Assembly: GCA_016710095.1 (NCBI GenBank)
Contig: JADJLL010000008.1
Coordinates: 62,001 to 126,000 of the forward strand
DNA: 64,000 nucleotides
Reading direction: 5' to 3'
Source of the DNA: Candidatus Eiseniibacteriota bacterium
GTDB taxonomy: Bacteria; Eisenbacteria; RBG-16-71-46
Shown here: piece after piece, positions 34,844-43,382 of the stretch
How the letters are laid out: each line of letters opens with the position of its first letter
Numbering within the stretch: the first letter of the stretch is position 1
Program-made: the position numbers and the translations under genes
Notes under the pieces: generated by a model
What the model saw: the letters and a program-made list of their open reading frames with translations, nothing else
The model's database searches: none
Told to the model about the DNA's origin: nothing

Positions 34844-35976
34844 GTCTCCGTGGCGCGCGTGGGCAGGCTCTCGTGCTCGCGCTGTGCCTGGCCGCGTTCG
34901 CGCCGCACGCGCGGGGCGCGCAGGCCGCTCCGGCGCTCGCGCCGTCGTGGTCGGCGTGGTCGCGCACGTCGCACGCGCCCGCCGCGACCGAGTGGCGCTG
35001 GGACGCGCTGCGATCGCGCGAGTGGCGCATCGCGGGCGGCACGGCCACGGCGCGCCTCACGCCCGCGCTGCGCTTCGAGCCCGGCACGCACTCGCTGCTC
35101 GCGCGCGGGAGCGCCGAAGCGCGCTTCGCGGGCCGCGACGACGCGCGCACGGTGACGGCGTGCGGAGTCTCCGCGGCGTTCGAACCCCTCGGCGCCGCCG
35201 ATGCCGCCACGGGCGATTCGCTCGTGCTGGCGGGCCGCGAGGGCGAGCGTGCCTCCGCGTTGCGCGACTCGCGCCGGGCGGGCGCCGCGTTCGAGCTGCG
35301 GCACGCCCGATCGCGGCGCGAGGCCCTGCTCCTGAGCGCCGATGCTCGGCGGACCGTGACGACCGGGGCGGCGGGCTCGGCCTCCACCCAGCAGGCGGCG
35401 TCGCTCGCCCACCGGTATCGCGTGTCTCGAATCGGGACTGTCGAGACGTCCGCGGCGTGGGTGCGGAGCACGGCCGACGCCGCGGGCTCGAGCGCGCGCC
35501 TCGCGACGGGCGCGACGTTCGCGCGCCCAGCGGGCGGCCGCTGGTCGGTGCGCGCGGGCGCGGCGTGGGGCGGCGCGAACGGCCCGCGGCCGCTGGCCGG
35601 AGCGGCGTTCGAACGTGCGCGTGGAACGCGTCCCGGGGCCTGGAGCTGGCGCGCCGGAATCGCATTCGCGCCGCGGCCCGCGCGGCCGGAAGCCGCTTCG
35701 CCCTCGCTGCTCGAGGCCGAGTGCCGGGCGCGTGTGACGGGCCGGTCGGGCTTCGCCTTCTCGTGCGCGGCGGCGGCCGGGCGCGAGTCCGGCGCTTCCT
35801 CCGGAGGCGCCACGCGCGTGCGGTTCGAGTCCGCGATCGCCGGCCCGGCGCCCGGCGGAACGCTCGCGCTTTCGGTCGCGGGCGAGCGCGCGACGGGCGG
35901 TTCGTCGCTGGCACGCGAGGTGCAGAAGGAGGTCCGTGTCGGCATCCGCTGGACACCGCTCACCCGGGAACACTGA
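34840..35976 (+). CDS. Putative outer-membrane beta-barrel protein of the polysaccharide operon
   Basis: 378 residues starting MSLRGARGQALVLALCLAAFAPHARG, a signal peptide, in an ATGA overlap. The mature part alternates polar and small hydrophobic residues (for example SSARLATGATFARPAGGRWSVRAGAAW), is arginine- and alanine-rich, and ends KEVRVGIRWTPLTREH, as expected for a barrel's last strand. I recognise no named family. Position after the export lipoprotein suggests a barrel that works in polysaccharide secretion, as in other loci of this type; inference. Confidence 0.65.
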   Translation: MSLRGARGQALVLALCLAAFAPHARGAQAAPALAPSWSAWSRTSHAPAATEWRWDALRSREWRIAGGTATARLTPALRFEPGTHSLLARGSAEARFAGRDDARTVTACGVSAAFEPLGAADAATGDSLVLAGREGERASALRDSRRAGAAFELRHARSRREALLLSADARRTVTTGAAGSASTQQAASLAHRYRVSRIGTVETSAAWVRSTADAAGSSARLATGATFARPAGGRWSVRAGAAWGGANGPRPLAGAAFERARGTRPGAWSWRAGIAFAPRPARPEAASPSLLEAECRARVTGRSGFAFSCAAAAGRESGASSGGATRVRFESAIAGPAPGGTLALSVAGERATGGSSLAREVQKEVRVGIRWTPLTREH

Positions 35977-35979
35977 CCC

Positions 35980-36150
35980 ATGCAGAAGGCCCTACTCATC
36001 TCCGTGCTCGTCGCCACCTTCGCCATTCCCGTCGCCGGTCTGCAGCAGGACCCGGGCGACGAACGCTGGAAGCGCCTCGTCGCGCGCTTCGGGATCTTCG
36101 TCGCGCTGTACGCCTTCGCCCTGATCTACGTGTACCCGAGGCTTTCGTGA
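35980..36150 (+). CDS. Small two-helix membrane protein of the polysaccharide operon
   Basis: 56 residues, 3 nt after the barrel gene. Sequence: a first hydrophobic helix (LLISVLVATFAIPVAG), a short charged loop (QQDPGDERWKRLVARF), a second helix (GIFVALYAFALIYVY) and PRLS. The stop overlaps the GTG of the receiver gene (GTGA at 36147-36150). The tight coupling on both sides supports a real gene. Function unknown; it may be a membrane adaptor for the receiver or the chain-length protein. Confidence 0.7.
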   Translation: MQKALLISVLVATFAIPVAGLQQDPGDERWKRLVARFGIFVALYAFALIYVYPRLS

Positions 36151-36548
36151 ACGCGGCCCCCACCCGGCGCCCGGTCGCGCTCGTCGTGGACGACGCGCCC
36201 GAGCTGTCGCTGCTGCTCGGCTTCTTCCTCACGCAGTCGGGCTTCGACGTGCGCTCGGTGGCCGACGGAGAATCCGCGCTGGTCGAAGCCGAGCGCTCGC
36301 ATCCCGACCTCGTCTGCCTCGACCTCATGCTGCCGCGCATGTGCGGCCTCGAAGTGTGCGAGCGGTTGCGCGCCCAGCACGCGACGGCGCGGAGCCTCGT
36401 CGTGATCACGTCCGCGCGGCGCTCCCTCGCCGACCGCGCCGACGCGATGCGCGCGGGCGCGGACGCGTTCCTGTCCAAGCCCGTCGAACTGCTCGAACTG
36501 TCCGCGATCATCGAGCGCGTGCGTGCCGGGGAGCGGCATGCGTCCTGA
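36147..36548 (+). CDS. Single-domain response regulator (receiver only)
   Basis: 133 residues from GTG 36147. It has D15/D16, phospho-acceptor D59 (LVCLDLMLPRM), T88 and K111 (LSKPVEL), the complete receiver set, and no output domain. It lies inside the polysaccharide operon between a small membrane protein and the chain-length regulator. It could tune synthesis by protein-protein contact. The start of the next gene overlaps it by 11 nt. Confidence 0.9.
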   Translation: MNAAPTRRPVALVVDDAPELSLLLGFFLTQSGFDVRSVADGESALVEAERSHPDLVCLDLMLPRMCGLEVCERLRAQHATARSLVVITSARRSLADRADAMRAGADAFLSKPVELLELSAIIERVRAGERHAS

Positions 36549-37956
36549 CGCCTCCGAGTCCGCGGCGCCCGAGGCGCCGCTCGTGCGCGTGGACGTCGAG
36601 ACGCTTCGGCGTGGCGTGGAGTTCGTGCGCCATGCGGTGACGCGCCGCTGGCTCGAAGCCGCCGCGTGCGTGCTCGTGTTCGTCGCGGCCGGCGTCGCCG
36701 CGGCGATCCTGCTGCCGCGCAGCTACAGCGCGCAGACGCGGCTCGTGCTCAAGAAGAACTACCTCATGCCCGCGCTCGCGCATCCCGGGCGCGCGGTGCC
36801 GTTCGGCGCCGAGGCGCCGGAGCAGTCCGCCGTCGAACTCGTGCAGCAGCGGGCGACGCTCGTGGCGATCGTGCGGTCGGCGCATCTGCTCGAAAGCTGG
36901 GACCGTCACCGCGCGCCGTGGATGAAGCTCAAGGACTCGCTGCGCGAACGGCTCAAGGGGCCGATGACGCGCGAGCAAAGGGAAGAAGCGCTCGCGGACC
37001 TGCTCTCGAAGCACCTGCGCGCCACGACCCAGAGCGAAGTGCTCACGATCCGGGCGACGTGGTCCGACCCCGCGACCACGCTGCGCATCGTCGAGCAGGC
37101 GCAGCACGAGTTCCTCGAGACGCGCCGCCGTCTCGACGTGCAGAGCATCCGCGAGGCGCAGGAGATCCTGCAGGCGACCACGACGCAGCTCGGCACGCAG
37201 CTCGAGGAGCGCGTGCTCGCGCTGCGCCAGGCGCGTGCGCGCGCCGCCGGCCTCGCCGCACCCGAGGCGCACGCGGCCCGCGCTCGCGAGAGCGACGACC
37301 TTTCGGACATGTACGCGCGGCTCGTCGAGAAGCGGCGCGCCCGCGAGGAACTGCAGCGCCAGCGCCGCGAAGGCGTCGCGCGGCTCCGCATGGAGCTTTC
37401 GCAGCAGGAGGCGCTGCTCGGCGACCGCAATCCCGATCTCCAGCGCACGCGCGCCGCGCTCGAGCAGCTCGAGCAGGGCGACGCGAACGACGACGCGCTC
37501 ATGGACGAAGAGCGCCGCATGGAACGCGAGTACGTCCGGCGCGGCGGCGACTCCGAGCTGCTCTCGGACGGACCGTCCGATCCGCTCGCCGGAACGACGA
37601 CGGCGCGGCCCGACGACGACGAACAGGTCGTCTACGCGCGCGCGCTGCTGCGCATGGACGTCGACAAGTACCAGGACCTGCACGCGCGCATGGTCGACGC
37701 GCAGCTCGAAGCCGCGACGGCGGCGGCGGCGTTTCCCTACCGTTACCTCGTGGTGCGGCCCGCGGAGTATCCGCGCGAGCCGGATTCCCCCGACACCACG
37801 ATGGTCGTGGCCGGCGCGCTGTTCGCCGGCCTCGCGGCCGGGATCGCCGTCGCCACCGCGCGCGAATGGCACGCACGGCACGGCCGCACGCCGGCCGCGC
37901 ACGCGATCACGCTCGGCGCCGCGGCGCCGGAGCTTCCCGCCGGGGCCACGGCGTGA
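36538..37956 (+). CDS. Wzz-type polysaccharide chain-length determinant / co-polymerase
   Basis: 472 residues from ATG 36538. Membrane helix one at about 39-60 (LEAAACVLVFVAAGVAAAILL), then a Wzz-type domain (YSAQTRLVLKK). A long coiled-coil stretch runs about 180-330 (REAQEILQATTTQLGTQLEERV... RRAREELQRQRREGVARLRMEL). The second helix is near 420-440, after RPAEYPREPDSPDTTMV, the usual proline-rich approach. No BY-kinase domain is attached. It should set chain length and link the polymerase to the export lipoprotein. Confidence 0.87.
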   Translation: MRPDASESAAPEAPLVRVDVETLRRGVEFVRHAVTRRWLEAAACVLVFVAAGVAAAILLPRSYSAQTRLVLKKNYLMPALAHPGRAVPFGAEAPEQSAVELVQQRATLVAIVRSAHLLESWDRHRAPWMKLKDSLRERLKGPMTREQREEALADLLSKHLRATTQSEVLTIRATWSDPATTLRIVEQAQHEFLETRRRLDVQSIREAQEILQATTTQLGTQLEERVLALRQARARAAGLAAPEAHAARARESDDLSDMYARLVEKRRAREELQRQRREGVARLRMELSQQEALLGDRNPDLQRTRAALEQLEQGDANDDALMDEERRMEREYVRRGGDSELLSDGPSDPLAGTTTARPDDDEQVVYARALLRMDVDKYQDLHARMVDAQLEAATAAAAFPYRYLVVRPAEYPREPDSPDTTMVVAGALFAGLAAGIAVATAREWHARHGRTPAAHAITLGAAAPELPAGATA

Positions 37957-39434
37957 GCGAGTCGTACCGCCGCGCGCGTTTCGGACTGCGCCTGCTCTGG
38001 CCCTGCGTGGGCGCGTCGCTGGCGCTGACCGTGCTCGGCCTGGGGCCGGCTTCGGTCGCGCCGCTCGCCGTCTTCGCGCTGCTCGTGTTCGTCGCGTGCG
38101 CGCCGCTCGAGTGGAGCGCGCTCGGACTGCTCGCCGTCGCGCTTCTCGTCGACAATCCCGGCGAGCGCCCCATGGAAGGCAAATGGGAGTCGCCGCTGCT
38201 GCCGCTCGGCGACCTGCTCTACAACAACCTCAACAAGGTGACCGGCATCGAGGCGCTGCGCTTCTCGCTGCTCGAGGCCGCGATCGGCGTGCTGCTCGTG
38301 GTCGCGATCGCGCGCCGCGTGCACGGCGACCGGATCGACGAGCCCACGGGAACGCGCACGCCGCGCCATCCCATGCGCGGCTCGTGGGCGCTCATGCTCG
38401 GCGCGATCGTCGCGCTCGAAATGTGGGGACTCGCGCGGCACGGCGACTTCAAGAACTCGCTGTGGCAGTTCCGCCAGCTCATCTGGATGCCGGCGCTCGG
38501 CGTGCTCTTCGGCTACTCGCTCAAGTCGGCGGCGTCGCGCGTCGCGCTCGTGCGCATCGTGCTCGCGGTCGCGTGCGTGCGCGCGCTGCTCGGGATCTGG
38601 TTCCACTTCGCGATCTGCGTGCCGCAGGACATCGTCACGGAGTACGCGACGACGCATTCGGACGCGATCCTCGCGACGGTCGCGATCCTGCTCGGCCTCG
38701 TGCTGCTCGTCGCGCAGCCGTGCCCCGAGCACACGTGGCTGAACGCGGTCGTGCAGCCGATCGTCGTGCTCGGCATGCTCGTGAACGACCGCCGCATCGC
38801 GTTCGTCGGCATCGCCGGCGGCATCGCCGCGCTCGTGCTGCTCTCGCCGCCCGCGCTGCAGCGCAAGCTCAAGCGCGCGTCGCTCCTGCTCGCGCCCGTG
38901 ATCGCGCTCTACGTGGGCGTGGGCTGGTTCGTGGACTCGCCGGTGTTCGGACCCGTCGCCACGCTGCGCTCGGTGATCACGCAGGACGACGATTCGAGCA
39001 AGACGCGCGACATCGAGAACTTCAACCTGATCCAGACGCTCAAGCGCCAGCCGCTCTTCGGCTCGGGCTTCGGCCACGAGTACATCGAGTTCGTGCAGGC
39101 GAACCGCGTGGACCAGATCTTCGCGCAGTACCGGTTCATCGCGCACAACAGCGTGCTCTGGCTGCTGTCGCTGTCCGGCATCGCGGGCTTCACGCTCGTG
39201 TGGCAGGCGTTCGCCGTGTCCGCTTCCGTCGCGTTGCGTGCGTTCCGCGCCGCGCGCGTTCCCATGGACCGCGTCGCGGCGTTCGGCGCCGTCGCCGCGC
39301 TGTGCGCGTTCATCGTCCAGGCGTGGGGCGACATGGGCCTGCAGAGCTGGATGGGCACGCTGCTGCTCACCGCCTTCGTCGGGGCCGCCGGCGCCCTGTC
39401 CGTTCCTCCCGCACCGGAGCACTCCTTCGCATGA
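37953..39434 (+). CDS. Wzy-like polymerase / O-antigen-ligase-family membrane protein
   Basis: 493 residues from GTG 37953 (GTGA overlap). About 11-12 helices, with the large periplasmic loop between late helices carrying SSKTRDIENFNLIQTLKRQPLFGSGFGHEYIEF, the R...G(S/W)G(F/P)G signature of WaaL/Wzy-C proteins. In this context it is probably the polymerase that joins repeat units. It is followed directly by a glycosyltransferase in an ATGA overlap. Confidence 0.85.
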   Translation: MSESYRRARFGLRLLWPCVGASLALTVLGLGPASVAPLAVFALLVFVACAPLEWSALGLLAVALLVDNPGERPMEGKWESPLLPLGDLLYNNLNKVTGIEALRFSLLEAAIGVLLVVAIARRVHGDRIDEPTGTRTPRHPMRGSWALMLGAIVALEMWGLARHGDFKNSLWQFRQLIWMPALGVLFGYSLKSAASRVALVRIVLAVACVRALLGIWFHFAICVPQDIVTEYATTHSDAILATVAILLGLVLLVAQPCPEHTWLNAVVQPIVVLGMLVNDRRIAFVGIAGGIAALVLLSPPALQRKLKRASLLLAPVIALYVGVGWFVDSPVFGPVATLRSVITQDDDSSKTRDIENFNLIQTLKRQPLFGSGFGHEYIEFVQANRVDQIFAQYRFIAHNSVLWLLSLSGIAGFTLVWQAFAVSASVALRAFRAARVPMDRVAAFGAVAALCAFIVQAWGDMGLQSWMGTLLLTAFVGAAGALSVPPAPEHSFA

Positions 39435-40639
39435 ACATCGTCTCGATCGCGCTCACGCTCGCCGCCGCTCCGCCGCTCGCCGCGTCGGCCTACCTCGCCG
39501 CGCTCACCGCGCTCTCCGCGAAGCGTGCGCCGGGTGCGGTGTCGCACGGCCTGCGCTGGGTCGTGCTCGTGCCCGCGCACGACGAAGCGGCCGGCATCGG
39601 CGCGACGCTCGCCGGACTCGAACGCCTGCGCTACCCGCGCGAGGACTTCCGCGTGCGCGTGATCGCGGACAACTGCACGGACGCGACCGCGGCGATCGCG
39701 CGCGCGGCCGGAGCCGAAGTGCACGAACGCTTCGATCCGGTCGCACGCGGCAAGGGCCACGCGCTGCGCGCCGCGATCGCGCGGCTGCTCGCGGAACCCG
39801 AATGCACGTGGGACGCGCTCGCGGTGATCGACGCGGACACCGAAGTCGATCCCGGCCTGCTCGCGCAGTGCACTGCGCGGCTCGAGGACGGCGAAGAAGC
39901 GCTGCAGGTCGCGTACCTGCCCCGCCGCCACGCGAACGGCGCCGGAGGCGCCGAAAGCCCGGGCCACCGCGCGCGTCGCGTGGCGCTCACCGCGTTCCAC
40001 GTCGTGCGCTCGCGCGGCCGCGAAGCGCTGCTGCTGTCGGCCGGACTGCGCGGCAACGGCATGGCGTTCTCGCGCGCGTGCCTCGCCGCGCACCCGCACG
40101 ATGCGGCCGGCCGCACCGAGGACGTCGAGTACGGTCTGCAGCTCGGCCTCGCCGGCGTGCGCGTCGGCTACGTCGACGGCACCGCCGTGTGGGGCGACAT
40201 GCCCGCGGACGGCGAAGCGTCGCGCGTGCAGCGCTCGCGCTGGGTGGGCGGGCGCTTCGACCTGCTGCGGCGCGAAGCGCCGAAGCTCGCACGCCGCCTG
40301 TTCACGCGCCCCGATCCCATCGTGGCGGACCTGCTCGCCGACCTGCTCGTCCCGCCGCTGTCGCTGCTGCTCGGCACGCTCGCCCTCGGCACGGCGCTCG
40401 CCGCCGCATGGGCTTTCGCGAGCGGCGACGCGATGCCGCTCGTGTGCTGGATGATCGCCTCGGCGTTCGCCGCGCTGCACGCGCTGCGCGCGATGGCGGT
40501 CTCCGGAGATCTCGCTTCGCCCGCCGCGCTGCTGCGCGCGCTCCCCGATCACGTGTTCCGTCAGTGCGCCGTCGCCTTCGACCGGCGCAACCACCACGCG
40601 CGCGCCTGGGTGCGCACGCCGAGAGAGGAAGCCCGATGA
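39431..40639 (+). CDS. Membrane-associated family-2 glycosyltransferase
   Basis: 402 residues. One N-terminal helix, then a GT2 fold: LVPAHDEAAGIGATLAGL, VIADNCTDATAAIAR, VIDADTEVDPGLL (DXD-type), RTEDVEYGLQL and the QRSRWVGGR (Q/RXXRW) motif of processive or membrane GT2 enzymes. Two C-terminal helices follow. It adds a sugar to the growing lipid-linked repeat at the cytoplasmic face; donor and linkage unknown. Confidence 0.9.
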   Translation: MNIVSIALTLAAAPPLAASAYLAALTALSAKRAPGAVSHGLRWVVLVPAHDEAAGIGATLAGLERLRYPREDFRVRVIADNCTDATAAIARAAGAEVHERFDPVARGKGHALRAAIARLLAEPECTWDALAVIDADTEVDPGLLAQCTARLEDGEEALQVAYLPRRHANGAGGAESPGHRARRVALTAFHVVRSRGREALLLSAGLRGNGMAFSRACLAAHPHDAAGRTEDVEYGLQLGLAGVRVGYVDGTAVWGDMPADGEASRVQRSRWVGGRFDLLRREAPKLARRLFTRPDPIVADLLADLLVPPLSLLLGTLALGTALAAAWAFASGDAMPLVCWMIASAFAALHALRAMAVSGDLASPAALLRALPDHVFRQCAVAFDRRNHHARAWVRTPREEAR

Positions 40640-41199
40640 CGATCGTCTGGGAAGACGCCGTACACCTCGCGCGCGCCGCGCGACGCGAAGGCACCACGCG
40701 CGACGCGTTCCGCATGTTGCGCACGGACGCCTGGTTCCTGCTGGCGCTGTTCCGCATGAGGCGCGCCTGCCTGAAGCTGCGCATTCCCGTGCTCAACCGC
40801 GTGCTGCGGCTCATGCAGATGGTCTTCGGCGGCATCGAGCTCGGCAACGACATCGTGCTCGGGCGCGGCGTCTACCTCGTGCACTCGCTCGGCACCGTGA
40901 TCGGCGGCCGCGCGGTGGTCGGTGACCGCGTGCGGTTCCTCGGGAACAACACGGTGGGTACCGCGCGTGACAACGGCCATCCGGTGATCGAAGACGACGT
41001 CGAGGTCGGCTGCGGCGCGCGCATCCTCGGCCCCGTGCGCGTCGGACGCGGCGCCGTGATCGGCGCGAACGCCGTCGTGCTCTCCGACGTGCCCGCGTAC
41101 GCGGTGGCGGTCGGAGCGCCCGCGCGCGTCGTCGGCTTCGCGAAGCACGCGCCGCAGGCGACGCCCGCACCGGCGACGGAACGGAGGGTGATCGCGTGA
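40636..41199 (+). CDS. Serine-acetyltransferase-like hexapeptide acyltransferase
   Basis: 187 residues in an ATGA overlap. Hexapeptide turns: IVLGRGVYLVHSLGTVIGGRAVVGDRVRFLGNNTVG, VIEDDVEVGCGARILGPVRVGRGAVIGANAVV, ending in VAVGAPARVVGF. The active-site histidine is likely in YLVHSLG or NGHPVI. CysE-like acyltransferases in polysaccharide loci usually acetylate sugars; serine acetylation is unlikely here. A second, related domain is fused to the next protein. Confidence 0.87.
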   Translation: MTIVWEDAVHLARAARREGTTRDAFRMLRTDAWFLLALFRMRRACLKLRIPVLNRVLRLMQMVFGGIELGNDIVLGRGVYLVHSLGTVIGGRAVVGDRVRFLGNNTVGTARDNGHPVIEDDVEVGCGARILGPVRVGRGAVIGANAVVLSDVPAYAVAVGAPARVVGFAKHAPQATPAPATERRVIA

Positions 41200-42791
41200 T
41201 CGCGACCGAGAACGGCATGCCGCTTTCCGCCCGCTCCATCGAGATCAGCGTGGTCGTCGCGACGCACGGACGGCCGACGTCGATCCTCGCGCTCGCCGCG
41301 CAGCTCGCGAGCCAGACGTTTCCGTGCGAACGCTACGAGCTCGTCGTCGTGGACGACCATTCGCCCGTGCCGGTGGACGCGTTCGCGCTCGCGCGGCTGG
41401 GACCGCGCCACACGCGCCTGCTGCGCACGCCGCGCGTGCTCCGTCAGGGCGGCGCGCGCGACATGGGCATCCGGATCGCGCGCGGCCGCTGGATCGTCGT
41501 GCTCGACGACGACATGCAGGTCCACACGGACTTCCTCGCGCGCCATCGCGCGCTGCACGGCGAGCGCGAGGACGTCGTCGCGCTCGGCGACATCCGGCCC
41601 GCCGAGGCGATCGCGACGATGCCGTTGTTCGAACGCTGGCACGCGCGGCAGCTCGAGCGCTGGCAGCAGGACGTGCGCTCGGGTGCGGTGCGTCCGCGCG
41701 GCGTGCACCTGTGCACGGGCAACGTGAGCTTCTCCCTCGCGGCCTACCTGCGCGCCGGCGGCTTCGATGCGACGCTGCTGCGTTCGGAGGACCGCGACCT
41801 CGGCATTCGTCTCGAGCGCCTCGGCGCTTCGTTCGTGTTCGCGGACGGCGTCGTGTCGGTGCACGCGTCGGATCATCGCGACCTGAATGCGTGGAAGACG
41901 CGCGCGCGGCTGTACGGTCACGCCGATCTCCGGATCGCCCGCCGTCACCGCGACGTGCCGAACACGCACCCGTGGCGATTCTGGGCGCTCGTGCACCCGC
42001 TCTCGCGCCCCGTGCTCGGCGCGGTGCTGCGCCTGCCCGCGCTCGGCCGCGTCGTGTCGGGCGTGGCGTTCGCCTGCGCGCACGCGCTGGATCGCATGGG
42101 CAAGCCGGCGCTCGCGCTGCATTGCACGGCGATGAGCTTCGCGGCGGAGTACTTCGCGGGCTATCGCGAGGAATGCGGCGAGTGGAGCGCGTTGTGCGCG
42201 GAGTCCCGTCTCGCCGAGGGCGCCGAGGGCGCCGAGGGCGGTGCGGCGCGCGCGAGCGCGTGGCGCGGGTTCGCGCACGCCGTGCGCGCCGACCACGACT
42301 CGCTGCGCCGGTACCGCGAGCGCTATCACGGCGAACGCGTGAGCGCGGGCCGGCTGCCGGCCGACCTCGTGCGCAAGGTCGGACTGCAGATGCTCTTCTG
42401 GGTGCGCGTCATGCAGGCGCTGCATCATCGCCGCCTCCCGCTGCTGCCGATGCTCGTCTCGCGCGCGATCCGTCACCTGTACGGCGCCGAGATCCACTGG
42501 GCCGCGCGGATCGAGCCCGGCATCTCGATCGTGCACGGCACCGGGCTGGTCGTGAGCCACGCCGCGCGCGTCGAGGCGGGCTGCATCCTGTTCCAGGGCG
42601 TCACGCTCGGCGAGAACGTCGATCCCGAGACGGGCGAGGTCGGCGCGCCGCACCTGCGCCCCGACGTGCACGTCGGACCGAACGCCGTGCTGCTCGGCCC
42701 GATCGTCGTGGGCGCGCGCAGCAAGGTCGCGGCGTGCACGCTGCTCATGCGCAGGGCGGGGCGTGCGCCGAGGCAGGGGCGAGCCGCGTAG
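41196..42791 (+). CDS. Fusion of family-2 glycosyltransferase and CysE-like acyltransferase
   Basis: 531 residues from GTG 41196 (GTGA overlap). Residues about 8-260 are a GT2 domain (VVVATHGRPTSILALA, VVDDHSPV, VVLDDDMQVHTDF with the DXD, SEDRDLGIRLERLG). After a roughly 80-residue linker containing a repeated EGAEGAEGG, a CysE-like domain (about 390-520) has IHWAARIEPGISIVHGTGLVVSHAARVEAGCILFQGVTLG and LRPDVHVGPNAVLLGPIVVGARSKVAA. The normal end of the beta-helix is replaced by an arginine-rich tail (MRRAGRAPRQGRAA), so the C-terminus looks frame-shifted or lost just before the poly-G block. One protein would add and acetylate a sugar. Confidence 0.82.
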   Translation: MIATENGMPLSARSIEISVVVATHGRPTSILALAAQLASQTFPCERYELVVVDDHSPVPVDAFALARLGPRHTRLLRTPRVLRQGGARDMGIRIARGRWIVVLDDDMQVHTDFLARHRALHGEREDVVALGDIRPAEAIATMPLFERWHARQLERWQQDVRSGAVRPRGVHLCTGNVSFSLAAYLRAGGFDATLLRSEDRDLGIRLERLGASFVFADGVVSVHASDHRDLNAWKTRARLYGHADLRIARRHRDVPNTHPWRFWALVHPLSRPVLGAVLRLPALGRVVSGVAFACAHALDRMGKPALALHCTAMSFAAEYFAGYREECGEWSALCAESRLAEGAEGAEGGAARASAWRGFAHAVRADHDSLRRYRERYHGERVSAGRLPADLVRKVGLQMLFWVRVMQALHHRRLPLLPMLVSRAIRHLYGAEIHWAARIEPGISIVHGTGLVVSHAARVEAGCILFQGVTLGENVDPETGEVGAPHLRPDVHVGPNAVLLGPIVVGARSKVAACTLLMRRAGRAPRQGRAA

Positions 42792-43008
42792 GCGCGGCCG
42801 CGCGGAGAGTCCGCGCGGAGGTGCGCGCGGGCGCGGGCGCCGCCCCCCCCGCGCCGGGGCCGGCTCGCTGCGCCGCGGCGCGTCACGGCCAGCCGCCGCG
42901 CGCGAGCGGAAACACGCGGCCGGCGCCGGCGGCGCGCTGACCGCGCGCTTCAGGCGCGCCCGGGCGGATCGCCCCGCGCTGGCGCGCGCCGACCGCCCGC
43001 GCGTCGGG

Positions 43009-43014
43009 TAGCTT
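43009..43014 (+). promoter_or_regulatory. Possible -10 element (TAGCTT) before the CXXCH protein gene
   Basis: TAGCTT fits the TANNNT pattern. The distance to ATG 43383 is unreliable because the poly-G block lies between. Confidence 0.3.
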
Positions 43015-43041
43015 CCCGCGTTCCCACCACGGGAACGCGGG
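43015..43041. repeat. Perfect 11-bp inverted repeat at the edge of the poly-G block
   Basis: CCCGCGTTCCC (43015-43025) and its exact complement (43031-43041) around a 5-nt loop. The G-run begins inside the right arm, as expected when sequencing fails at a strong hairpin. Confidence 0.7.
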
Positions 43042-43185
43042 GGGGCCGGGGGGCGGGGGGGGGGGGGGGGGGGGGCCCCGCGGGGGGGGGGGGGGGGGGC
43101 CCCGGGGGGGGGCGCGGGGGGGGCGGGGGCGGGGCGGCGGGGCCGGGGGCCCGGGCCGGGGGGGGGGCCGCCGGCGCGGGGGGGC

Positions 43186-43217
<32 letters not shown>

Positions 43218-43382
43218 GGCGGGGGGGGGGGGGGGCCCCCCGCCCGGGGGGGGGGGGCGGGGGGCGGGGCCGGGCGGCGGTGGGGGGGGGGGGGGGCGGG
43301 GCGGGGGGGGGGGGGGGCCGCGCCGCGGACGCGTCGAAGCCGCCGGCGGCCCGTGACGCGCCACCTCCCGATGGAGCCCCAC

